A stretch of 64,000 nt of DNA from Rhabdophis nuchalis (Eukaryota; Chordata; Lepidosauria; Squamata; Natricidae): NCBI GenBank assembly GCA_039707465.1, contig CM077644.1, positions 84,328,375-84,392,374 of the forward strand, given 5' to 3'. The translations under genes and the position numbers were made by a program. Positions 41,661-53,587 of the stretch are shown piece after piece; the first letter of the stretch is position 1; every line of letters starts with the position of its first letter. The notes under the pieces were generated by a model, which was not told the origin of the DNA, ran no database searches, and saw only the letters and a program-made list of their open reading frames with translations.

Positions 41661-44600
41661 TAAAACATAATCATTTCAACCTCTTCAATTGACTAATTCT
41701 CACCCTCACTTTAATATATATTGTTTATATTTTTTTGTACACAATATTAGTAACTGTCCCACCTATCTACAAATACTTTTCCTTTTGCACTCCTTGGCTT
41801 TTCTAGTTTGCCATCAGTAAACTCAGAAAGCAAAATGATGAATAAAAAACTGCTACAGTCATATACCTATAAATATTGTGTGAACTGGGCACCGAGGAAT
41901 AGATTATGCAGTAGTAGACAGTTGGCATGGATTCTTAAATGAAACCCAGGGAAAGGTAATATAATCTGGACACACAGCAGTGTTTGATCTATAAATAAAA
42001 TGGTGCTTCTCAATGAAGTCCCTGTCTTCAGCTACTGTTTGAAAAATAATACAACAAAGCAAAGTAAGGAAGAACACAGAGTTCAAATTAATGTTTGAAA
42101 CAACATGCCCAGGATGATCTAACTACAATATGTGGTATCAGATCTTTATGACCTTGAAAAAGATGCCAAGTGCATATAGAGAATGCTTCATCTTCTAATA
42201 TATATTTTAATTTTAGGAACTATTTTGTCTGACTTGGTGGTCTTCTGGTTATATCAACACTTGATTGGATGAATAATACTCAGTATTATTGTAGTTGTTT
42301 ACTAACTTTATGCTGCAAAGCAGCTGTTACAACTCCCAGATTTCAACTCCCAGAAGTCTGTGCAAGTATTAATTCTTCACAATAGGGAGAAAAAAAAGAA
42401 TGTTGTAGATTTGAATGCACTTACAATTAGGTAGTAATTATATGCACACTTTATTTTATCTAACTGATATCTAAGATTGCTAAGTTATATGTTTCATCTG
42501 GAAGAATTCCATCATGTATATTTCAGTTTTATTTTGTTGCCAGACTTTGAAAAATGGCCAAAGGCAAAGATAGAGAATTTGTAACAGTGCTATATATGCT
42601 TTGAAAATTATTCAGAACAGGAGCTTCAGAATGTAGCTCAGAAGTACTAACACAGAGAAATGTCTGCATGTATGTGGGTGGGAGGTTAATTCCATTTTTA
42701 TTTCCCTATACCTGAGCTTCCTGTTTTTCCTGTGCATTTTTAAAAATAATAAATACAACAGTACATCATTTCATCACTTGTCCAATCAATTGGAGTAGAG
42801 GCTATCAGTTATTTGGGAAGTGGAATTGAAGGTGTTTTTTTTACTTCAGCTGCCTGAAAAAACAACAATGAAACTGCATTGATTTCCCTTTTTTAGAGAG
42901 AGAGAGGGGTGGGGAGGGAAACACGGGAAAAACAAAGCTTGGGGAAAGGAGTAATTAAAACAAACGAACCAAAAACCTGCTGGGTTTCAAACCAGTAACT
43001 TTCTGTTTACAAAGGACAAATTTAAAGTTACTGTGTTCTTACAGCAGTCAAGGAAAAGGTGGTTCTAAAAAATGTATTAGAGCTTATAGAAACCAGTGAC
43101 TTGGCTTGAAGGGGCATTCCCGCCTCTGTGAAACAGCTAATAAATGGTTTGGGTTCACCAGTCACAAATGGAATTTTGGTATCTGATATGGACAGAAGAG
43201 TTTAAGAGGACAAAACATTGAAAAGTCCACAATGGAAGTGGAGCAGAAAATTAAGCCCTTGACAGCAAGTGAGGGTTTAATAGAGATTGCAATCATTTAT
43301 TTCTATTTTCCAGTTATTATGAGTCATCTCTTCTGGTGATGGTCAGTAGTATGGATAATGAGCCCTATGCTAACCAATAATGGTCTGATTTGAAGGCAGT
43401 TCTATTACTCATTGAATCCAATGACTTCCGTTCCATCATGTTATATTAGCTGAACAATGAAATAAGCCCTACTGTTATTTTGGCACAGCTTCCATAGTGC
43501 CGCCTTTCACAACACAGACATTTTCTGGATGCTCAGGGAGAGACCATTAGTTCAGGAGGTCCATAATTAATATAAAGCAGGTTCAAGACCTGAACATCTC
43601 TTCTAAATGACTTCATTACATTTTGTGAGTGAAACGTTTCTTGAATTTTGTTCATACTCAAAAATGGAGTAGCTTGCTGGACTTGACTATTTCTTTTAAC
43701 ATTTGATCTCTAATTAGGAAAAATACTTGATATGATTTTGTATGGTTAGTGCCAGTAGTAACTGCTTGGAATAATGTACATTTTGGTGTAGTATCGACTG
43801 GAATAAATTAATGGATTGTTGGTAGAAATATGAAAACCTTCTCCAGTTTGAATTGGGGAAACAAGATTGACAATACACATTCTGAGGTTCAAAGACAAGG
43901 GATTATGAAACCTGATGCTTCTGGAAACTCCGTGTAAAAAATGCTACTTGGAAATTTAAAGTGTGGGCATTTTCAAAGAAAACCTCAAAAACAGCAATGT
44001 GAAAAAAATGCAGCCCTGACCCAGTGAAGCCACAGTGCTCAAGAACAAATTTTAATTCATGATATAGCATTTGTATTGGATTAGCCAGTCCTAATTGTTA
44101 TCATTATTCTTTCTTTTACAATCTGCAGAACTAAAAGCTCCTTCTTGATCAGATTTCTTCCTTAAGAAACGACTCCTAAGTGAGTTCTTGTAACTCTATG
44201 AATTGTCTACAAGCCATAAAAGCAGGCCAGGGAGCTGATGTTTAATTGTAGTTATATTTAATTGAATCTGTGAGCTGCACAGATAAAATTAACTAGGGGC
44301 ATTAAGAGGTAGCTACATATTCCAAATATGAGAAAATTAAACGGAATGTACATGAAATGTTTCAGGTTGAGTTTCATTAGTATTGAAGGAGCATTAAAAA
44401 TGAATCCCTATTGATCCACATTGAAAGAAATGAACCTGATGTTCCATCAATAGAACAAATTACACAGCCGCAGAGGACAGTTATTACAATTATATTTATA
44501 ACAATTTATCCATAAACAATATGTATTTTAATACATTATTTATAGACAATATTCTTCTAATTAGTGAGTTAAATAATTTGGTCTTAAGTTTCGAGGTGAA

Positions 44601-44895
44601 AAAATCTCCAGAGTTTGTACAATAAAAAGGGCAGGCTTTTATTTTTTGTACAAAATAGCAGCAGATTTTCCTAGGAAAGATGGACTTCTAGAAATTATTT
44701 ATATTGAAGTGAAAAGAAAAATAAGAAATGTTGACCTGCATTTTGACTTTCAGAATCAGCTTAATTTTATTTCAGGTTTCAAACTAAAATACAGTGTTTA
44801 AAATTATTAGGATGGTTAGTCATCCACTGGATCTGTGTGTGGTATTAGATAAGCTTGTGACACTTGGTGTATCCTCCAGTTTAATTTTAGCCACC
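41661..44895. other. Unique AT-rich stretch, almost repeat-free
   Basis: In 3.2 kb I find no LINE, SINE or DNA transposon except perhaps a short GGGAGTTGAAATC-like remnant (complement) near 42340-42358. Bases 43980-44560 look like possible conserved non-coding sequence. A GAGAGAGAGAGGGGTGGGGA run lies near 42897. No exon was found. Confidence 0.4.
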
Positions 44896-44903
44896 ATTGG
44901 TAT
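44896..44903. repeat. Target-site duplication (left) of hAT element at 44904
   Basis: ATTGGTAT, repeated exactly at 45139-45146. Confidence 0.9.
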
Positions 44904-45138
44904 CAGTGATGGGATTCAATTTTTTTTACTACCGGTTCTGTGGGCGTGGCTTGATGGGTGTGGCAGGGGAAGGTTATTGCAAAATCCCCATTCCCTCCCA
45001 ATCAGCTGGGATTCAGGAGGCAGAGAATAGATGAGGGCGGGGCCAGACAGAGGTGGTATTTACTGGTTCTCTGAACAACTCATAATTTCTGCTACCGGTT
45101 CTCCAGAACTGGTCAGAACCTGCTGAATACCACCTCTG
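44904..45138. mobile_element. Snake hAT miniature element (235 bp)
   Basis: Starts CAGTGATGGGATTCAATTTT and ends CTGAATACCACCTCTG, with exact 8-bp duplications on both sides. The interior CTACCGGTTCTGTGGGCGTG, GCTACCGGTTCTCCAGAACT and GTGGTATTTACTGGTTCTCT match 7965-8274 in reverse orientation, but without the 41-bp tandem array. The minus-strand frame at 45013-45261 is incidental. Confidence 0.9.
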
Positions 45139-45146
45139 ATTGGTAT

Positions 45147-46382
45147 GGTAGCAATTATATGATAAAGACTGAGACAGGGTAGTGGTGGGAGCTATTTTTT
45201 CAACATGTTTGAAGTGAGGTTGTGCCACAGAGCTACCAAGTTCTGTCCCTTTTGGATTCATAATAATTTCTCAGCCATCACCATTTTTCTTTTTATCAAA
45301 TTTCATGGCTGGAGAATCAGTAAATCAAGGATCCCTGGAGATACATTCTATGCTAGGAGCTTGACTGCTGGTGACTTGGGCATCAAGCGGTTGGACTGCT
45401 AACCATAGGCTAGGTGGCAGAACTTTGCAAGATGAGTAGCTTCACCTTGGCCAATGAATGGGATGGCTGAGATCATAGCATCCATTGTGAAAATGAGAGT
45501 GCTGTCAGTTCCTTGTTCTCTCCTTTCTGCCATCTGTTGGGCTGTCAAGACTCTCTTCTCCACTTGAGGGATCAAGGGAGTTTGTAGTTCAAGGAGAAAG
45601 GCTGAAAGAATCAGTACATAATGGGCAGCAAAATGGGAACCATTGGCAAGTAAGGGTCCCTGAATTGTATCTTGCAAAGCCTCTTCACCAATGAAGGAAG
45701 AGATGGGAAGATTATTACCCTTTGAGTCTCTCAAACCAAGTGGCTCTTGGAATGAGGGAGCAGATGCAGATGTATCTCCAAGCTGAGTTTAACAGCTTGT
45801 TTGGAATGTATGCTACATCCGACTCTTCTACTTGTAAATGAGTTGAGTATTGCAGGTATTAGGGTCAATTCCCCTGCCCATTTGTGTGTTGATGAGGACA
45901 TTAGACCAATGTGGTGACAGTTTTCTATGGGTCCAAATGGTACGTGATGTTTGAGAAGTGAGTAGCAGTAAAGAAGTGGATGCTAGACTTTCATATCACT
46001 GTCAGCACTGAGGAGGACTGTGAATGAGGTGTCAGATAGTTACTATGAGAACTCACTTGCTCACTCACTGAGGACCGAGTCTCTTGGCTTGGCTGGAAGG
46101 TTTATGGAAGATGGAACATGCAATATAACGGCTCTTATCTGCAGACTTATAGCCACCTGTCACTCTTCCACTGAGGTTAGAGACTCATCTTTAAAGACTC
46201 TGAGAGTTTAAAAGTGACAGGTACTATGACAATCTGTTCATTTGTGTAAATCTGTCAGGGAGAGATGGCTCTTGAAATGTTAGCTTCATATTTCTTAGGC
46301 TGGGTAGATAGTGGAAATCTTTCAGATCAATTGACCTAGTCTGACTATTTAGGAGTTGAGACTAGGAGACCAATGGTCATCT
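45147..46382. other. Unassigned, moderately GC-balanced stretch
   Basis: Composition is less AT-rich than the neighbours. The longest frame (minus, 45734-45399, 111 residues) has no motif I recognise. A decayed transposon is possible, but I cannot place it. Confidence 0.35.
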
Positions 46383-46390
46383 TCTGGCAG

Positions 46391-46643
46391 TAGGGGTGGT
46401 TGCTGCTGGTGTTACTGCTGGTTAGGTGTGCGCGCGTGCCTGACACGTGCTCCGGATGTGCTCAGTTGCCTGTAAATAGTTCTGTGCATGCAGAGAACAT
46501 TTAAAAATGCAGAAACATGCCACAGCAACTAGGGAACCAGTTCGGAGGCATGGCCATCCTGGGTTGCTGCCAATTCTGTGACCCAGGCCAATATGCCACT
46601 ACCAGTTCACCTGAACTGGTGCAGACTGGTAGCAACCCACCTG
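46391..46643. mobile_element. hAT miniature element, GGTTCG family, copy 2 (253 bp)
   Basis: Starts (C/T)AGGGGTGGTTGCTGCTGGT and ends GACTGGTAGCAACCCACCTG. Exact duplications TCTGGCAG at 46383-46390 and 46644-46651. The interior has GTTCTGTGCATGCAGAGAAC, a decayed palindrome shared with 34213-34517 and 54344-54592. Confidence 0.88.
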
Positions 46644-46651
46644 TCTGGCAG

Positions 46652-47278
46652 CTCTATTTGTGGGCATTCTGATGCATTTCTAGGAAGAGATGCTTTCTCT
46701 GTACTACACAGCAATAATTGGATGCACTGACTGCTTCTGGATGCCCTGTTGATGTCACAGGACAGACTACCAAGGTGCTCACATGCCAGCTTCTGTTAGA
46801 GATTTAATCTCCTGAGTTCCATGGAATAGAGGTAAGTCAAAGGCTCCTTAGAAGCTATCCACCTTAGCAGCAATATGATTTACGCACTGCAATCTAGGAA
46901 TCAGAGTTTCTATGGACAATGTGAAAATCTTATGTGATTGTGGGGGCATGCAGGGGGCTTGTTTCAGGGTTTATCTTCATTACTACCCTGCTCCAGAGAA
47001 TGGCTCCAGCTCAGTCTTTTGAGGGTCAGGGAAATAGCCTACCTTATTACTGGCATCTGTGTTGCAATGGATTTTGAAAGAGAGAGAGCTTGAAGCCATA
47101 AATCTGTTATTCACAGTTCATGCTGTCTTGCAGTGGGAAGATAGGAGTTGATCCTCATCTGTTTCTTTACATTTTACTGGATTTATGGACCCCAGTGCCA
47201 TTAGTGGGATTGGTACAGATCATTCTTTTACTCCTCAATGGCATGTTTAAGTTGATACATATATATCATGTATAAGAT
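46652..47278. other. Unassigned sequence
   Basis: No repeat family or exon identified. Confidence 0.4.
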
Positions 47279-47438
47279 AAAGAGGGAGAGTCAGAGAGAG
47301 GAGTCACAGAGAAAAAGAGACAGAGAAAGAGACAGAGAGAGAGAGAGAAAGAAAGCAGAGAGAGAGAGAGAGAGAGAGAGAGTGAGAGAGAGAGAGAGAG
47401 AGGGAGGGAGGGAGGGAGGGAGAGGGAGAGAGAGGGAG
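47279..47438. repeat. Long polypurine GA/GGGA tract
   Basis: About 160 bases, nearly all purine on the plus strand, with AGAGAG runs and GGGAGGGAGG blocks at 47401-47420. The Ser/Leu-rich frame on the minus strand and the Arg/Glu-rich frame on the plus strand are low-complexity translations. Confidence 0.95.
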
Positions 47439-49100
47439 AATGGTTTACACTGCAATGTCTACATTCTTCAACCTGATCCACTTAACTTCCATGCAAATGT
47501 CACTGTAACCTAACATTCTTCTAAAGATAAATTCTGTTTTGAAACCACTTGTTGAAATGTGATAGTTATAAAAAGAAGTCAGGAGAAAAAAAATTAAACT
47601 ATTAACAATAGGATTATATGTTTTTACTCCATAGCCAATGAAATGCTATCTCAAGACATTTCTTTTTTCCATGTAATATATTTGCATAAAGCTAACCTTC
47701 AGTAGGATTAATCAGCATAAATAATGTTTTATCTCAGTGCAGCTTCTACTTAGAATCTATTATTATAGTTTTATGTCTATAATAACATGGCTTTTTAAAA
47801 AACTTTATTAGATACTTGGTTTAAGCTTCTCAATAGTCATGATAAGAGTTTTTCTTTATTTAATAAGAGTTCTTACACATAATTTATTATAATACTTACA
47901 TGGATAATAGCAGAAGGCTATGTTTTCTGTTATAATTTTTCATGAATGAATTGAATATAATTATGTCTCATTTTCGGTTTTTCCAAAAAAGACTGCAGAT
48001 GTACAAAATAAATAGGATTGTTATAATCAAATTCTTAATATTTCTTTCCCCCCCCCCCACTAAATCTGTCTTTAGTATCTTAGTTTCTTGTGTTTTTTTT
48101 TTAACAAAATCTGTAATACCATCCCTATGAATTTTGAGGGAAGTTGATTCCTTATTCCTTGAACATATTCAGGATATTTTTTCTTGATCTTCTAAAGTAA
48201 ATAAAATCTTTCAAAGAAAGGCTTGGGTTTAACACTAGTTTAGGCTTTAATTTTTTTTTTCATTGCTATAAAAATAAGTCAGCTTCCACAATTTTTCCCT
48301 CTGTTATTTCATTATGTCATGGACCCCACAACTGGTCTGTAAAAAGACTAAAAGTTGTTTTAGCCTTTTTTTCCCCAGCCCCAAACATGTTTCACTGGGA
48401 AATTAATTTTAGGAAATTTACCATTTATGACTCTCAAGCCCAGAAATAAGTTGACTAGTATGCAAATTTCTAGGTCCCGAATAGAAAATAGAAAATAATA
48501 TTTGTCATACATTACAGATGATTTGGCCTATGTTGTCTAAAAAAAGTTACAGCTTTTACAATTTTATTCCTTGGCTCTTTTCTCTCTCTTTCTGAGCTAC
48601 AGAATTTTTGACCATGTTCTTGATGGCCTTGAATGACCATTTATGGCACAGCTCTTTCTAGCCTGGGAAGATACAAAACCATATCACCAGGTGCCTCTTT
48701 TACGTGTGCAGGGAAATGAAGGTGTAACTTTAATTTTAAGCTATAACACAAGGTATGAACTGTACCATTTAGGTTGTTCTTCATGTAGAGGTATAACACT
48801 CGGTTATGAGTGTTTCCTTAGCAAATGTTTGAAGTTATGTGATGAGCATCCCCTAGTGATTACGAAGAAGTCCCAAAACTAAGGATGTTGCAGGACTACA
48901 AAAGTTGTTTGCCCTTGCAAATGGCCACAGAGGCTCAGCAACATTTGCCCTGCTAATTTCCACCACCCACCGCACTGGGTCTCCATAAGCATTAGGCCTG
49001 TGGATACTGTACTCAGCTTGTGAAGATCTAGAGATGCTTCATTTTCGTGGCCTGTTTTGGTACTTTAGCCTTCAATGAGTATGCAGAGAATGGAGGTCTG
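47439..49100. other. AT-rich sequence, nothing recognised
   Basis: Includes a C run (48049-48058) and poly-T runs. No exon or known repeat was identified. The frame at 48643-48882 has no domain signature. Confidence 0.4.
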
Positions 49101-49179
49101 AAGTACTGCAAGATCACACAAGATCAGTAGCATGAGATTTCATGCTATTGATCTCTTGTGGTCTCACAGTGTCAGGGGC

Positions 49180-49520
49180 CTCTGTTCTCTGCAAAAGGAG
49201 GCCTGAATGAGATCTGCAGCAAAAGGCTTTGCAAATGAAGGAAAGGCCTGAAGCATTGAAGATTTGCAAAGCCTTTTGCCATCTTTGAAAAAAGCCTTTG
49301 CAGCCCAAATTGGAGCTCCATGGCTCCATTTTGGCATGTGCAGGCCTCGTTTAGCACTTTGCAGCCCAAAACGGAGCTTCAGAGGGGTGCAGGCTTCGTT
49401 TGACACCCTTGCCCAGTACCCCTACCCCTCCAAAGCTCCGTTTTATGCTGCAAAGTGCCAGATGAGGCCTGTGCATGCCAAAACGGAGCTCCAGAGGGGC
49501 ATGTGTGGGTGAGAGGCTGG
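49180..49520. repeat. Unclassified repeat with 18-bp hairpin and internal AAACGGAGCT units
   Basis: Bases 49219-49236 and 49262-49279 are exact inverted repeats (GCAAAAGGCTTTGCAAAT and complement) with a 25-base loop. Downstream, units of the type CAAAACGGAGCTTCAGAGGG occur at about 49367 and 49479, with inverted or partial versions (CTCCAAAGCTCCGTTTT, AAATTGGAGCTCC) near 49428 and 49304. The several overlapping minus-strand frames with repeated AKAFFKDG-like peptides reflect this. Family unknown. Confidence 0.5.
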
Positions 49521-49808
49521 AGAGGAGACATTTACAAGATCTTTGCATGGTAAGCGACCCAGTGCAGCAGTTTGGTTGGGTGGGGGGAGAAGCAATTGTG
49601 GGGAACATTAGGTATTTCACTGGCTCAGGGAGGCCTTGTATGGTCTTAAGCAGGTGACCTGTTCCATCACTAGGCCCCTCATGACCTTCCTCACCCTGAA
49701 ATACCTCATGTGCACTTAATTGAACTGCACATTGGATTAGCAAATGTGTGGGCAAAAGGAGGGAGTGATTATGTTCCATGTATGAGATTCACTCTCACGA
49801 ATCCTCGG

Positions 49809-49860
49809 GTTTAGTTTTAGTTTTATTTGATTTATATACTGCTCCTATCTCCCCAATGGA
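49809..49860 (-). mobile_element. L2-clade LINE, 3' tip of the interrupted minus-strand copy
   Basis: GGGTTTAGTTTTAGTTTTATT tail and TATACTGCTCCTATCTCCCC (complement of the 3' box). The element continues at 50819 after a plus-strand L2 insertion. The junction heptamer CAATGGA (49854-49860) is repeated at 50819-50825. Confidence 0.8.
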
Positions 49861-50818
49861 TCTGGATGGGTGGCAACAAACTCAAGCTCAACCCTGCCAA
49901 GACTGAGTGGCTGTGGTTTCCGGCACCCCGGTTCAGCCAGATTACTCCAACTCTGGCCATTGGGGGCGAAACACTGGCCCCCGTGGAGAGGGCATGCAAT
50001 TTGGGTGTCCTCCTGGATTCCCGGCTGTCCTTGGAGGACCATGTGGCAGCCGTGGCCAGGGGGGCGTTTCATCAGGTACGCCTGATGCGCCAATTGCGCC
50101 CCTTACTGGACCGGGCTGCCCTTCGCACAGTCACTCAAGCTCTCGTGACGTCCCGTCTCGACTACTGTAATGCTCTCTACATGGGGTTTCCCTTGAGGTG
50201 CACTCGAAAGCTACAGCTAGTCCAAAACGCAGCCGCGCGGGTAATTACGGGAGCCACCAGATGCTCCGATATAACAATATGCGCGAGCTGCATTGGCTTC
50301 CTGTGGCCTTTCGGGTGCGCTCCAAGGTTCTGACGACCATCTTTAAAGCGCTCCATGGCTCGGGGCCTAGTTATATGTGAGACCACCTCCTGCCCCATAC
50401 ATCCCTTAGACCGATACGCTCCCACAGAGAGGGCCTTCTCAGGGTGCCGTCGGCCGGACAATGCCGACTGGTGACACCCAGGGGAAGAGCCTTCTCTGTG
50501 GCGGGCCCTGCCCTTTGGAATGACCTTCCCCCTTAATTACGCACCATCACCGACCTCCGCCTCTTCCGCCAATGTCTAAGACATACCTTTTCCAACAAGC
50601 CGGCCTAGCCTAACCTCCCACGGGGACTTTTAGAAAGTTTTTTAATTGGGCATTTTAACAATTTGGTTTTTAGCATAGGATCGGGATAATTTAATATTTA
50701 TTTTAAATTATGTATTTATTTTGTACTTTTGTATATTTTTAAATTTCCTGTGCGCCGCCCTGGGTCCTTTGTGGAGAAGGGCGGGATATAAATAAAAATA
50801 AATAAATAAAAATAAATA
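49861..50818 (+). mobile_element. L2-clade LINE, 5'-truncated, inserted in another L2
   Basis: A 958-bp insertion flanked by CAATGGA duplications. The frame at 49827-50333 includes NKLKLNPAKTEWLWFPAPRF, LGVLLDSRLSLEDHV, SRLDYCNALYMGFPL and LQLVQNAAARVITGATR. After a frameshift and a stop the C-terminus continues (ELHWLPVAFRVRSKVLTTIF), then the 3' UTR with GCGCCGCCCTGGGTCC and GGGCGGGATATAAAT (50752-50792) and an AAAT tail. It lies in opposite orientation to its host copy. Confidence 0.88.
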
Positions 50819-51106
50819 CAATGGACTCAGGGCGATGCACAGGAAATTAAAATGCCACAACAAACAGCAATAAATACAATAAAACGTTAAAATACAATTA
50901 AATTAGATAACCTGTGCTAAAATGTTAACTAAAAATATTAAAATCGCCTACTAAATCCAATTAAAATTTAATCTAAAATCTAAGCTAGAATCTAAGCTAG
51001 GCCGGCTAGGTGGAAGAAGTGCGTTTTAAGTGATTGGCAAAAAAGGCGAAGGTCCATGATGGTACGAAGTTCGGGGGGGGGGGTAGGTCATTCCAGAGGG
51101 CTGGAC

Positions 51107-51784
51107 CTACCACAGAGAAGGCCGTTCCCCTGGGCGCCGCCCGCGGCATTGACCGGCAGATGGCACCCTGAGGAGGCCCTCTCTGTGGGAGTGGATCGGT
51201 CGAAGGTAGTTATGTGGTAGGAGACGGTCCCGCAAATGTCTAGGTCCCATGCCATGGAGCATTTTAAAAATGGTCACCAGCACCTTGAAGTGCACCCGGA
51301 AGGCCACCGGCAGCCAGTGCAGCTCGCGCAGGAGGGGTGTTACATGGGAGCACCATGAGACTCCCAAGATCCCCCACACGGCCGCATTCTGCACTAACTG
51401 GAGCCTCCGGGTGCACCTTAAGGGGAGCCCCATGTAGAGAGCATTGCAATAGTCTAGGCGGGATGTCACGAGGGCTTGAGTGACTGTGCGGAGGGCATCC
51501 CGGTCAAGGAGAGGGCGCAACTGGCATACCAGGCGTACCTGGTGAAAAGCCTCCCTGGTCACAGCCGTCACATGGTTGTCCAAGGAAAGCCGTGAGTCCA
51601 GGAGGACGCCTAAGTTGTGAGCCCTTTCCAAGGGGACTAATGACTCACCCCCAATGGCCAGCGTTGGAGTCAGCTGGCTGTGCCAGGGCGCTGGAAACCA
51701 CAGGCACTCGGTCTTGGACAGGTTGAGTCGATGTTTGTTACTCCCCATCCAGACCCGCACGGCCTCCAAACACCGGGTCATCAC
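51107..51784 (-). pseudogene. L2 RT thumb and C-terminus (minus-strand copy)
   Basis: 225 residues open: SNKHRLNLSKTECLWFPAPW, LGVLLDSRLSLDNHV, SRLDYCNALYMGLPL, LHWLPVAFRVHFKVLVTIFK. Near its end the register drifts after PSAGQCRG. The palm, including YADD and the GVPQG motif, is missing because the sequence jumps from the DHDILL codons (about 51800-51817) straight to the EVMTRCLEA region. The loss spans roughly 280 bp relative to 40350-40640. Confidence 0.85.
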
Positions 51785-51958
51785 TTCAACGGCCAGTGCA
51801 ATAGGATATCATGGTCGATGGTATCGAAAGCTGCTGAGAGATCTAACAGGACCAAGATAGAGGAACAACCTCTATCCTGGGCCCTCCAGCACGACCAATG
51901 CCATCTCCGTTCTGTGCCCAGGCCAGAAGCCGGACAGATAAACAGTTTCCTCTAGGTG

Positions 51959-52816
51959 TCAAGGGAGCTGTTGTGCCACCACGCTCTCAACAACTTTCAC
52001 CAAAAAGTGAAGGTTGGAGACCGGATGATAATTTAGTAACAATGCTGGGTCCAGGGAAGGCTTCTTGAGGAGGGGTCTCATGACCGCCTCTTTCAAGGCG
52101 GCCGGCAGAAACCCCTCACTCAAGGAAGCGTTCACTATTGCCTGGAACCAGCCTCGTGTAACCTCCCAGGAGGCCAGTACCAACCAGGAGGGGCACGGGT
52201 CCAATAAACATATGGTAGCATTCAGCCGCCTCAGCAGACTGTCCATGTCATCTGGAGTAACAAAGTCGAACTCTTCCCATAATATAGTCTCAAGACCTGC
52301 CTCAGACAGTTCACCCAGACCTGTTTCATTAGAGGCCAACTCGTCCCGTATCCAAGCGATTTTATCCTGCAGATAATCTCCAAATTCCTCTGCTCTACCC
52401 TGCAAAGGAGCTTCCCGCGGCCTCTGTTGAAGGAGGGAGGGGGTCACTTTAAACAGGGCAGCAGGGCGGTTATCTGCGGATGCGATAAGAGTGGCGAGAT
52501 AATTACATTTCGCCACTCTTATCGCCACTAGGTAGGTCTTTAAATGGGACCTCACCCGTGTTCGATCAGATTCGGAGCGAGTAGACCTCAAAGTGCTCTC
52601 TAGGCGTCTCTTGCAGTGCTTCATCACCCTTAGCTCCTTGGAGAACCAAGGAGTCAGGGTGGATCGGCACTGCGAGAGAGGCCGCAAAGGCACAACCCGG
52701 TCCAAGGATCCCATGGCCACACTATTCCATGCGGCCACTAGGTCCTCAGTCGAGTCGTGGGTCAGGGTCACAGGAATTGGCCCAAGCTCCCCCTGGAATC
52801 TCTCTGGATCCATCAT
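51959..52816 (-). pseudogene. L2 linker and N-terminal RT (minus-strand copy)
   Basis: 285 open residues: CRSTLTPWFSKELRVMKHCK, YLKTYLVAIRVAKCNYLATL, FVTPDDMDSLLRRLNATICL, LKEAVMRPLLKKPSLDPALL and [20 protein letters not shown]. It covers the segment that is frameshifted in the plus-strand copy (39705-40195), so the two copies together show the full domain order. The frame is lost after VVAQQLP at 51959. Confidence 0.83.
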
Positions 52817-52932
52817 GCGCCTGGGGTGGAACCATCTTGGTATCTCTGGTTCCGCCTACCCACGGTGGGGTGTAGCAGTTGGAAAGTCAAGCCACAGGAG
52901 AGAGTGATCTGTCCATGACAGGGGTTTGATGA

Positions 52933-53587
52933 CTAAATCACTAGATCACTCAACCACTGGCCGGTGCCAAAAATTAAGTCTAGTGTGTGTCCCCCGGTGT
53001 GTGTGGGGCCCTGAATTACTTGGGTCAGGTCCATGGCCGTCATGGAGGCAATGAAGTCCCGAGCCACCTCAGATGCCTCGCCTACCGATGGCAAGTTGAA
53101 ATCCCCCATGACTAAGAGTCTGGGGGTCTCAACTGCCACCTCGGCGATCACCTCGAGGAGCTCAGGCAGGGCTGCTGATACATAGCGGGTAGCCTGGTAC
53201 ACAACCAGCAAGCCCAACTGCCTCCCATGGCCCCACTTCACACAAAGGGACTCACAACCGACTACCTGGGGCACAGTGGTCTCCCTTGGCTTAAGACCTT
53301 CCTTAATAACAACCGCCACCACCCCCACCCCTACCCTGGGCCCTCAGCTGATGGAGTGCCAGGTAACCTGGCGGGCACATTTCTATGAGGGATGTTCCTC
53401 CCTCGTGGCCTAACCAGGTTTCTGTAATACCCACCAGGTCCAGCTCCCTCTCTGACACTAGGTCGTAAATGAGAGGGGCTTTGTTGACCATGGACCTGGC
53501 ATTGCACAACATCAGCCTAGGGCCCTGGCACTGACCACCCAGGTTGCGGGAAGAGCTCAAGGGGTCGGGGCAGTTGACCGCTTGCAA
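52933..53587 (-). pseudogene. L2 endonuclease (minus-strand copy), frameshifted
   Basis: Two frames: 53587-53303 (MLCNARSMVNKAPLIYDLVS, GITETWLGHEGG) and 53328-52933 (LLVMGDFNLPSVGEASEVAR, GHTLDLIFGTGQWLSDLVI). The asparagine, glutamate and DFN motifs of the APE-type endonuclease are present. The SDH region lies beyond the second frame (about 52905). The shift is in the GRGGGGGGC codons, a G-run that is prone to slippage. Confidence 0.83.

Noticed and set aside
45399..45734. 111-residue minus-strand frame
   Set aside because: No motif and no promoter or splice context. Length is not exceptional for a 64-kb window.
47266..47513. Ser/Leu-rich and Arg/Glu-rich frames
   Set aside because: Translations of a GA microsatellite.
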